A stretch of DNA of 34,676 nucleotides. Origin: Phytopseudomonas flavescens. Its GTDB lineage: Bacteria > Pseudomonadota > Gammaproteobacteria > Pseudomonadales > Pseudomonadaceae. The DNA is taken from NCBI RefSeq assembly GCF_900100535.1, contig NZ_FNDG01000026.1, forward strand, positions 43,763 through 78,438, given 5' to 3'. Every line of letters starts with the position of its first letter. The stretch's first letter is position 1. The translations under genes and the position numbers were made by a program. Shown here one piece after another: positions 7,455 through 18,100 of the stretch. Under the pieces are notes generated by a model. It saw nothing but the letters and a program-made list of their open reading frames with translations. It searched no databases and was not told the DNA's origin.

Positions 7455-9156
7455 TGACCTGCTCCACGGGAACCAGCTCGGCGCCGCGCAGCGAGCCGAG
7501 GCTCTCCCACATATCCAGGCGCAGGGTCTTCTGCGCTGCCTGGGATGGTGCGGTCTGGGCGGCCAAGGCGAGGCCGGGCGGCGCCGCGCTGGCCTGCGTA
7601 GCGCTGGCGTCCAGGCCCAGTTGCCGGGCGGCGGCGATACCGGCCGGAACCTGACCCTGGCCCTGGTTCAGGCGCATGGAATTGCCGGCGATGGCTTGAG
7701 TCAGCTCGGCGACGCTGCTGCCCGCGATGCGCTCGGGCAGCGGATCGAGGCCGGCGGCCTGGTAGACGGCGCCATGGGCCACCTGCAACTCGGCGAAGGC
7801 GCGGTCGCGGGTACGTGTGGCCAGCACCGTCTCGGTGGCCGTGCGAACCCGTTCCAGGCGGCTCTGGGCCTGGCTGGAGAAGGCGCTTTCGCTCTGCCGC
7901 AGGATGCCGCGCTGTACCTGTTGCAGTTCGTTGGAGCGGGCGAACACCTGGCTGGAACGCTCGTACTCGCGCCAGGCCACGTTGACCTGGGTGAGCACCG
8001 CCATGCGCATGGCCTGGCGGCGCAGTTCGGCGACCTGCAGGCGCGCGTCGCCGGTTTTCCTGATCGCCGGGTAGGCCAGTACGTTGAACAGGTTCCAGCT
8101 CACCTGCAGGCCGGCATCGGCCCAGTTGTCGTTGACCAGGTAGCTGTTGCTGTCGTAGTTGGCACCGACGAACAGGTTGGCCCCCGGCAGCAGCTTGAGC
8201 ATGGCGGCGCGGGTTTCCAGCACGGCGTTGCGTGCCTGGTAGCTCTCGCTGCGGATCTCCGGGCGCTGGGTCATCGAGGTGACTTCCAGGTCGGCCAGGT
8301 TATAGGCCAGGGGCGGCTGGGCGTAGCTGGACTCGTTCGGCAGCACCAGGCTGAAGGCCGTCGCCGGCGGCAGGTTCATCAGGCTGGCCAGGCGCGCCTT
8401 GGACACCGCCAGCTCACCTTCCACCACTTCCAGCTGGCGGATCATTTCCAGCAGGCTCTTCTGGTAGCGCAGCGACTCCAGCGGCGCCACCAGGCGCTGG
8501 CGTTCGGTCTGCCGGGCCTGTTCCAGGGCACCGCGGGCATCGCTCAGCGCGCGCTGCAGCTCGGGCTGCAGGCGTTCGGCACTGGCGGCCTGCCAGTAGG
8601 CTTCGCGCACCTGCTGGACGATGTCGGCGACCACCTTGCGGCGCGCTTCCTCGGCAGCCAGCACCTTGTTGGCCTGGGCCTTGGCGCTGAAGTAGCTGAC
8701 CCCGAAGTCGAGCACGTTCCACGACAGGCGCAGGCTGGCGTCGCGGCTGGAGCGGTCGCTGCTGGTCGAGGGCTCCAGGGACTGCTGGCCGCTGTTGACC
8801 GATTCGCTGGACGAGCCGGCGACGTTGTCGCGGCCCTTCCAACCCGCGCTCGCCGCCAGTTGCGGCAGCAGGCTGAGGTTGGCGACGCCCAGGCTGTGGT
8901 CCTCCAGGGCACGCTGCATCAGGCCCAGGCGTTGCTGCAGGTTGTACTTCACGGCGCGGGCCATGGCTTCGTCCAGGCCGATGGCGCGGGTCACCGGTTC
9001 CTGGCTGTCGAACATCGCGCTGCGGTCGCGTTGCGCCTCGGCCAGTTGCTGCTCGGGGGTTAGCGCTTCGGGGGTGACGGCACAGGCGCCGAGACCGAGC
9101 GCGGCGCAGGCGATGGCCGTGCGCAGGGTGAAACGGGTGAAGACGATGCGGTTCAT
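7444..9156 (-). CDS. TolC-family outer-membrane channel lipoprotein
   Basis: This encodes a 570-residue outer-membrane efflux protein. A signal peptide ends in the lipobox LGAC (22-25), so Cys25 is predicted to be lipidated. Two repeats of long alpha-helical coiled coil with strand-rich segments (for example LRLSWNVLDFGVSYF and LQVSWNLFNVLAYPA, the paired outer-membrane strands) are typical of TolC. About 90 residues beyond the usual end are Ala- and Gln-rich and finish with LRLDMWESLGSLRGAELVPV; their role is unknown. The gene begins 23 nt after the giant protein's stop and overlaps the adaptor gene. The linkage suggests that it forms the outer-membrane exit for the giant protein. Confidence 0.9.
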   Translation of the reverse strand: MNRIVFTRFTLRTAIACAALGLGACAVTPEALTPEQQLAEAQRDRSAMFDSQEPVTRAIGLDEAMARAVKYNLQQRLGLMQRALEDHSLGVANLSLLPQLAASAGWKGRDNVAGSSSESVNSGQQSLEPSTSSDRSSRDASLRLSWNVLDFGVSYFSAKAQANKVLAAEEARRKVVADIVQQVREAYWQAASAERLQPELQRALSDARGALEQARQTERQRLVAPLESLRYQKSLLEMIRQLEVVEGELAVSKARLASLMNLPPATAFSLVLPNESSYAQPPLAYNLADLEVTSMTQRPEIRSESYQARNAVLETRAAMLKLLPGANLFVGANYDSNSYLVNDNWADAGLQVSWNLFNVLAYPAIRKTGDARLQVAELRRQAMRMAVLTQVNVAWREYERSSQVFARSNELQQVQRGILRQSESAFSSQAQSRLERVRTATETVLATRTRDRAFAELQVAHGAVYQAAGLDPLPERIAGSSVAELTQAIAGNSMRLNQGQGQVPAGIAAARQLGLDASATQASAAPPGLALAAQTAPSQAAQKTLRLDMWESLGSLRGAELVPVEQVNGR

Positions 9157-9179
9157 TGGTCGATGATCCTTGGCAGTGT

Positions 9180-12100
9180 TCAGGCGATGTGGCGTGTGGT
9201 GACAGCGACCGGCTCCCCAGCCAGGTCACTCAATTGGTCGAGCAGGTCGAGTGCCTGGCTGAGCAAAGCGCTCGAGCTGTCCTGGCGCAGGCGCTCGGGC
9301 AGCGATTCGCCGGCGCTGTCGGCCGGCGCTGGCTGCGGCACGGACGAGTCGGTCGCGCCCGTGACGCCTTCGGCGCGGATCTCCAGCGCTGTGCGGCGTT
9401 CGCTGCCGTCGGCGTTGCGGCTGATCAGGGTCAGGCGCAGCACACCGTCACGTGGCAGGCGGTTGCCGTCGAGACGCAGTTCGCCGGTGCGCGCGTCGAA
9501 GCTCGCCCAGCTCGGCAGCGGCAGCCCGTTGGCCAGGGTGACGCGCTGCGGCGTGCTGCCGTCGGGCAGTTGGCTGGGCACGGCGAGGGTGATGCCGCGG
9601 GGCTCGGCGCTGCTCAGGTCGACGCTGGTGCGCAGGGTATCGCCCAGCAGCACGAACGCGCCGCTAGCGGGCAAGCTGTGGTCGCTGACGACGACCCGGT
9701 CGGCGCTGATCAGCTGTTGGCTGAGGGTGCCGCGTTCGGCCATCAGCACGCCATCGCCACGCAGCAGGCTCGCCGCCGTCGTGGTGGGGGCGGCCACGGT
9801 GTCGAGGCCGGGCCGTTCCTGCGCACTGGCGAACAGCGGCGCGTTCAATGCCCCGTCGGCCAAGCGCAGCGAGGGCAGGGCACGGGCCTGCGCCGGTGAC
9901 TGTTCGCCGCGCTGCGGCAGCGGCAGCACACTATCGCGTCCGGGCGCGGTCACGGTCGCGTTGACGCGCAGGGTCAGGGTCAGACTGACGCTGGCGCCGT
10001 GCGGGTCGCTGGCGACCAGGGCAATGGTGTAAGGCTCCGCGCTCGCCGGCGCGATGCCGGACAGCGTGCGGGTGGCCGGATCGTAGCTCAGCCAGCCAGG
10101 TAACTCGCCTATCGCCCAGCTCAGCTCGGCATCGTTGGCATCGCTGAACAGCCTGTCCGGCAGATTGACGCTGTAGGCCTGGCCGCCTTTGGCGGGCGTC
10201 AGTTCATACTGGTCGTCTGCGACCGGCGCCGAGTTGACCACCTGCAGCGGCAACTGCAGGACGCTCTCCTGCCCGGCCCCATCGCGCACCGTCACGGTCA
10301 GGCTCAGGCTGCCGACATCCCGTGGCGCGGTTCCCGACAGGATGCCCGTGGCCGGGTCGAAGCTCATGCCGCCGGGCAGGCCGCTGACGCTGTAGCTCAG
10401 GGCCTGGCCTTCGGGATCGCGGAACAGGTCGGCCGGCAGGCGCACCTGGTAGGGCTTGCCCGCCTCGGCCTGGGCCAGGCCGAAGCCGCTGTAGTCGTCG
10501 TTGAACAGCGGCGGCTGGTTCGGCGGCAGCAGGGTGATGTCGAGGGTCTGGCTGTTGCTGGTGCGGGCGTCGGTGGCATCGCCATCGTCGAACACCAGGG
10601 TGAGCTGGCGGGTGACCGCCTGGGTGATCCCGGAGGCATCGGTGGTGTAGGTCAACTGGCGCACCAGCGCCGTGGCGTCGGCGCGGGTCAGCGCCGCGCT
10701 GAAGGTCAGCGTGGCGACGCCATCGCGCTGCTCCAGGGTGGCCACGACCACGCCGTCGCGCAGCACGCGGCTGCCGTCCAGGCTGTAGCCGTTGCCGGCC
10801 TGCAGGGCGAAACGGTCACCGGCAGCGCCGGTGATGGTCAGGCTGGCCCCCTGGTAGTTGTCGGCGGCATCCAGCTCGGCATCGCTGAGGGTGATGGCCG
10901 GGCCGATCAGCACCGGCGTGCTGCTGCCGGACTCGAGGCGCGGAGCCGGCAGCGGACCCGAGCCGACGACACTGGCGCCGCTACCCAGGACCAGCACGCC
11001 GTCGGCGGTGACCAGCAACTGGTCGGCACCGGCGATGGTCTCGCTGCCCTTGAGTGCGCCGCTGGCGGTGAGGTAGCGCTGCAGGGTGCCGTCCTGCAGG
11101 GTCACGAACAGCGCCTGGGCATCTGCGGAGAGGGCGATGTCACGGATACCGGCACTGCTGTCGAAGCCACCCAGATGGCTCAGCGTGCCGCTCGTGGGGT
11201 CCAGGCGGAAGGCGTCGATGCGGGTGTCGCTGGCAACATAGACCAGGCTGCCATCGGCGCTGACGGCGAGGTTCTGCAAGCCGCTGAGTTGCGCCTCGCC
11301 TGCTCGCGAGTAACCCAGCAGGGCCAGGCCACCCTCGCTGTCGCGCTGGTAGACGATCAGCGAGGAGCCATTGCCCGCGCTGGTGACCACCAACACCAGG
11401 TCGCCACGGCTGACGATCTCGGTCGGCGCCCACAGGTTGGGCGCTCCCCACATGTCGCCACCCAGGCTGGCGACGTAGGTCAGTGCGCCGCTGCCGGTGT
11501 CGCGGCTGAAGTAGGCCAGTTGCCCGGCGTTGCTGTTGATCAGGTAGAGGTGGCGGCCGTCCTCGGACAGGGCGATACCGGTCATGCCGTAGAGGTTGCC
11601 GCCATCCACGGCATAGTCACTGAGCAGCGTGGCCTGCAGGGTCAGGTTGCCGCTGGCGTCGGCGTCGAACCAGAGGATCGCGTTGCCGTCGGCGCGCAGG
11701 GCATAGAGGCTCTTGCCATCGGCGCTGAGCTGCAACTGGGCCAGGCCGCCCGTGCCATCGCCCGTGGCGAGGCTGGCGACGAAGCGCAGCTCAGCGCTTC
11801 CGTCTGCCCGGCTGAACAGGGCCACGCGGCCCTGGGCGTCGGCGATATAGACGCGGCTGCCGTCGCTGGAGATCGCCGAGGCGGTGGGTGCGGCCAGGCC
11901 GTACTGGCCCAGGTCGAGGTCCTGCACGCGATCCAGGTCGGCCATCGACAGGCCGGGATCGAGGCCGAGCACCGGCGCGTCGTTGATCGCCTCGATGGCG
12001 ATGGTCGTCGACACCGCCGGCGCCGCGAGACCACGCTGGTCGGTCAGGACGATGCGCACGGCGACCTGCGCCGGCGGCGCATCGCTGGCGTTGGCGTAGC

Positions 12101-15100
12101 TGACCTGGCGCAGCACGTTCTGCGCATCGGCGGTGGTCGGCACCTGGCCGGCGGCGTCGCTGAAGCGGATGGTCATCACCCCGTCGGCAACGCTGAGCGT
12201 GCCGATCACCTTGCCGTCCTTGACCAGGTCGCTGCCGCTCAGGCTCAGGCCGTTGCCGTCCTGGAAGCCGAGTACATGCGCCGCGCTGCTGCCTTCGCCG
12301 AGGCTGATGGTCAGGACTGCGCCGTGGTAGTTGCCGGCACCGCCGTTGAAGGCGTCCATCTGCGTGTCGGCGAGGGTGGCCGCGGGCGCGATCAGTACCG
12401 CGGCGGCCTGCTCGGTGTAGTCGACGCTGGCCGCGGTGCCCCCCAACGATGGCGCGGTGTTGGGCGACAGGGCCGGGGCCAGGGTCACGCTGGCCTGGCT
12501 GCCGGCGGTGCCGGTGTCGCTGCCGCCGCCACTGTCCTTGACGCTCAGGCTGATGCTGCGGGTGCCGCTGAGGTCGTCGCCGGCGTTGCTGTAGGTGAGG
12601 CTGTCCACCACCTGCGCGGCGCGCTCGGCGTCGCCGTTGATGTACAGCACCAGCAGGGTCTTACCGTCCTCCACGCGCACTTGGTACTGCTGCCCGCTGG
12701 CGCTGGTCTGCACGCCGCTGGGCACGCCGTCGAGGGCGATACGGCCACCTTCCACGCCAATGATGTCGCCAGTGGCGGCGGGCTCCAGGGTGAGGATCAG
12801 CTGCCAGACGCTTTGCCCGGATTCGATCAGGTCGATCTGCGTGTTGTCGAACAGCCGGACTGCCTCGCTTTCGGCGTTGTAGGTCGGCTGCAGGGCGTCG
12901 GTGCTCACCTCGGGGGCGTCGTTGACCGCGTCCACGGCCACCTCGACGGTGGTGCTGTCGCTGTAGCCATCGCCATCGTTCAGGGTCAGGCGCAGGCTGG
13001 CGACGCCGGCCGGGTCGCGGCTGTCGTTGCGGTAGCTGATGCTGCGCAGCACGTTCTGCGCATCGCTGGTGCCCAGGCTGGCGATGAAGGTGAGGGTCAG
13101 GCGGCCGCCGTCCTGCACGAAGCTGGCGATCGCCCGGCCATCGAGCAGGACCTGGCCGTCCACCAGGCTCAGGCCGTTGCCGGCGAGCAGGCCGAAGACG
13201 TCCTCGGTTTGGGCGCCGTCGGCCCGTTCGACGATGATGCTGGCGCCGTCGTAGTCGCCCAGGCCGCCACCGAGCGCGTCGAGTTGCGGGTCGGCCAGGG
13301 TGCCGCCGGGCAGAATCGCCACCGCCTGGCCGCCTTCGCCGAAGGTCATGGCCTGTGGCCTGAGGTCGAGTACCAGCAAGCCTTCGCTGCCGAAGTTGCC
13401 GGTCAGGTACAGTTGCGTGCCATCGGCGCCGAGGCTGGCGCTGCGCACCTCGCTGAACGGCACCTCGCGGCTGCCCCAGGGTTGCAGCGCACCGGCCCCG
13501 TCGATCTGCACGAGCTGGCTCAGGCTACCATCGGCAGCCCGCGCATACAGGCCGATGCGGTTTTCGCCGACCACCAGCAGGGCGCTGCCATCCGTCGAGA
13601 CGATCAGTTGCCGAACGCTGCCGCCCAACTCGAGGCTGCCGGCGTTGCGCGTCAGTTGGCCGTTGTCGCCGACGCTCAGGCTGTACAGGCTTTCGCCATC
13701 GGCCACGTACAGGCTCTTGCCGTCCGGGCTCAGGCCCAGGGCGTTGGCGTAATGTTCGTCGGCACCGCCGGCCAGGTGCCCGACCAGCGTCAGGCTGCCG
13801 TCGCCGGCAATCCCGAACACGCTGACCAGGGTGCTGCCGCCCGAGGCCGCGGCGAACAGGAAGCTGCCGTCCGGCGAGGTCTGCAGCGCGGTGTAGCCGA
13901 CCGTCTCGCCGGCCTGCTGGCGTGCCAGTTCGCTCCAGCCATCGGCGCTGCGCTGGAACACGCCGAGGCCCTGCTGGCTGGTCACGTAGACGGTGTCGCC
14001 CTGCACCAGGACGTCGTTGACCAGGGCACCGCCGGTGTCGAGATGGCCCGCCAGGCTGAGGCTGCCGTCCTGCGCATCGCGGCCGAACAGCAGCACGCTG
14101 CCCGTGTCGCTGGTCAGGAACAGGGTGGCGCCGTCGCCCGACAGGCCAAGGCCGCTGGTGCCGGTATCCAGGCCGTTGTCAGCGCTGGCGGCGAGCGTGT
14201 CGCGCAGGCTCAGGGTGCCATCGGCGGCCCGCTGGAACACATACAGCGTGCTCAGCGGCACCTCGCTGCCGGTGCCGCTGCTCTCGTCGTACACCCATTC
14301 ACTGGTGCTGCGCAGCACGTATACCAGGTCGTCCACGCTGACCACGCCGTTGATCCCCGCATAGGGGTTGGGCCAATCGCCGGACTGGACCAGCTCGGCC
14401 AGCTCCAGGGCGCCGACCTCGGCGCCGAGTTCGGGGCTTTCGCGGCTCACCGTGACCGTGGCGGCGATGGCCGTGACGCTACGGTCGCTGCCGCCATTGG
14501 CGGTGCCGCCGTTGTCCTGCACGGCGCTCAGGGTCACGCTGCGCTGGCCCAGGGTGGCAGCCGCCGAATCATCGTGGGCATAGCGCAGACCGTCGACCAG
14601 GGCGGCAGCAGCGCTACCTTCGATGCCGCTGGCATGGCTGAGTTGCAGGGTGACGCCTGCGTCGCTGACGGTGACGCTGTAGGTCAGCCCGCTGGCGGTG
14701 GAACCGCTGCCCTCGACCAGGGCGATGCGGGTGCCGTCCACCACCAGGGCTTCGCTGGCGCCATCGTGCAGGCCGGTCACGCTGAAGGTCAGGCCGATGA
14801 TCGACTGGCTGGCTTCCACGGCGGAGATGACGGTGTCGCTGAACAGCGCGGCAGCGGTCTTGCCCGGCTCCTGCACGCTGGCCAGCGGCGCTGCGGTAGC
14901 GGTGGGCGCGTCGTTCAGCGCCGCCACCGTGACGATCAGCGCGCGGCTGCTGGTGCCACTCTTGAAATCATCCTGCACGGTCAGCTTCAGTTCGATGCTC
15001 GACGGCGGGTCGTTGCTGACGTTGGCGTAGGCGATCTGCCGCAGCACCTGGTTGGCGACCGCAGTGCTGGTCTCGGCGACGAAGGTCAGGGTCAGCGTGC

Positions 15101-18100
15101 CGGCGCTGCTGGAGAAGGTGGCGATGGTGGCACCGTCGAGCTGGATGGCGTCGCCGACCCGCGCCAGGCCATTGCCGGTGCTGAAGTCGAAGCGGTCGTC
15201 GGCACTGGCGCCAGCGGCCCGTACCAGGCTGATGACCGCGCCCTGGTAATTGCCGGTGCCATTGGCCAGGGCATCGAGTTCGAGGTCGGCGATGCTCAGG
15301 TTGGCGGCCGGGTGGATGGACTCCGCCTGGCCTTCGCTGTAGTCCAGTTGCGCGGCGTCGGAGATGCTGATCAGGCCCAGGCCGGCCTTGGTGAAGAAAC
15401 CGCCGGCGTACAGCGAGTTGCCATCCGCCGAGACGGCGATGCGGTAGCTGCGGTAGTCCGAATTGGTCACGCTCTTGACGTAGACCGGCTTGCCGTCCGC
15501 GCCGATGCTGTAGATCCGTACGCCGCCGGTGTTGTTGCCGACGAACAGGGTGCTGCCGTCGGCCGACAGTGCCACGCCCCATGCCTGGCCGCCGGTGGCG
15601 CTGCTCTGCACGGCGCTGAGGCTGTTGCCGGTGCGGTCGTAGTGGAAGGTCAGCAGGTTGCCGGTGGTGCCGCTGGCGACGTACAGATAGCCGCTGTCGG
15701 ACACGGCCAGACCGCGGGAGAAATTGGTCAGGCCATTGCCGCTGATGTCGGTGGCCCGGGTCAGGCCGCCGTTGCCATCGGCCTGGTAGATGATCAGCCG
15801 GCTACCGCCGAGCACGTAGACCGTCCCCTGGGCATCGGTGGCGATGGCCGAGGCGGTGTTGAAGGTGCTGTCGGTGATGACCGTGGCATTGGCCAGCGCG
15901 CCATCGGCGTCACGGCCGAACACCAGCAGGGTATTGCCGGCGATGCCGTACAGCGCGCTGCCGTCCGCCGCCATGACCAGTTGCTTGACCTGGGTCGCGC
16001 CGGCATCGGCGCTTTGCCCGGTGGCGCTGAGGGTGCCGTCGGCGCCGACCGCGAACACGCTGACCTGGTAATTGCCCCCGGCGCCCTGCTGGCCGACCAG
16101 ATACAGCTGCGTACCGTCGCTGGAGTAGACGGCCGACGTCGCACCGTTGAGGCCGTCCACCTCGATGCCGTTGCTGGCGTCGCCATCGTCCACGGTGCCC
16201 TGGACGAAGCGCTGCTGCAGGGTCAGCACACCGGACTCGGGATCGCGGCTGTAGACGTTCAGCGAGCTGCCGCCACCCGGCGCGATGGCATGGCCGGCGC
16301 TGCCGTTGCCGACCACCAGCACGCTGCGGCCATCGGCCGAGACCTGGATGCTGTAGACGTATTCGCTGTAGCCACTGAGCCCGCTGTTGGCGGTATAGAC
16401 CAGGGTGCTGCTGTCCACCGAGAGGGTCGGTGCGCTGTTGTCCGCCTCGGCCTGTGAGATCACCCGCAGGGTGATCGGGGCCGTGGCCGTGAGCCCGCCC
16501 GCGTCGGTCACGCTGACCGTGACGGCATAGTCGCCGGTCTGGCTGGTGGTCCCGGAAATGCTGCGTGTCACCGGGTCGAAGGTCAGTCCTGGCGGCAGGT
16601 CGCTCAGCGCCCAGCTGAGGCTGTCGCCGTAGGTCTGGTCCTGGTCGCTGAACAAGGCTGCGTCCAGCGTGATGCTGCTACTGCCGACGGTGATCAGCAG
16701 CGTGTCGCTGGCGGCGGCGTTGTGCTCGGGCGCGCGGTTGCCGATCTGCTCGACCTGCAGTTGCAGGTCGAGGCTGGCGCTGGTGCCCGAGGTATCGGTG
16801 GCCGTGACGGTCAGGGTATGGCTGCCCACGTCGGTGGTGCTGCCTGAAACCATCCGGGTCAGCGGATCGAAGACCAGGCCGGCCGGCAAGCCGTCGACGC
16901 GCCAGGTCAGGCGGTCGCCATCGGCGTCGTCGAACAGGCTGGCGGGCAGCTCCACCCGGTAGTCCGTCTCACTGGTCACCAGCGGTGGCGTGTAGCCGGC
17001 GGCGTCGGCCTGCGGCGCCGTGTTGACCCGTAGCAGGACATTGTGGCTGGAGCTGCTCAACTGACCGTCGCCGATCACCACGGCCAGGGTCACCAGGGTG
17101 CCGGTGGCGGTACCCGGCGCGGCGCTGTAGGTCAGTTGCTGCAGTACCCGGTTGGCCACCGCCTTGCTGGTGTCGGCGCTGAAGGCCACCGCGAGCCTGC
17201 CATCCTGGCCGACCACGAAGCGGGCGATGACCGTGCCGTCGAGAGTGAGGGCGTCGCCCGAGCGGGCCAGGCCGTTGCCGTCGACGAAGCCGAAGGTGCC
17301 GCCAGCGCTGCTGGACACGACGCTGAGGCTGGCACCGTTGTAGTTGCCCGCACCGTCGCCGAGCACATCCAGGTTGGCGTCGCGCAGCGAGAGGGTGCTG
17401 GCGAATACCGTGGCGCTGCCCTGGGTCAGGCTCTGCACCCGGGTGTAGCGGGTCAGGTCGCTGCCGGCCAGCAGCAGGGAACCGCCAGCGCTCACGGAAA
17501 GGTCGCTGGCGGGCGTGCTGCCACTCTGGCTGGCGCTCAGCGCCAGGCTGCCGTTGGCCGCGACGGCGTAGACGTTGAGCCTGCCATCCGCGCCCAGGGC
17601 ATACAGGGTGGTGCCATCCGCCGCCATGGCCAGGCTGGTGACGTCGCTCATCGACACGCTGCCGACCCGGCTCAGTTCACCGTCGGCGTAGCGCAGGATG
17701 GCGATGACGTCCTTGCCCGGGTCGCCGATGTACAGGTACTGGCCGTCCGCCGAGAGGGCCAGCGAATCGCTGGCGCTGGCCGCACTCAGCTCGGTCAGGG
17801 TCAGGGTGGTGAGCTGGACCAGCTTGCCGTCGCTGCCATGCTGGTACACCGCCAGGCTCGGCGCGCTGTTGAGGCCGACCCCCGTGTAGAGAATGAACAC
17901 CCGGTCGGCGCTGGTGATGATCAGGCCGCCACGGCTGTTGCCGGTCTCGATGGCGCGGGTGAAGTAGCTCAACTCGCCCGTGCTGGTGTCGCGCCGGTAG
18001 ACCACCACATCGTTGTTGGCGGTACCGGCGTACAGGTAGCTGCCATCGGCGGAGATCGCCAGGCCGCCGTTGATCTCGCCGTTCTGCGAGGAGACGGCGA

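Noticed and set aside
3181..9156. Complete type 1 secretion system
   Set aside because: No protein with Walker A and ABC signature motifs is encoded in or beside the module.
11175..16457. Long plus-strand open frame (1760 codons) opposite the giant gene
   Set aside because: It mirrors the repeat-rich GC-biased giant gene, is full of Gly, Ala, Val and Gln without domains, and has no ribosome site or neighbours in that direction.
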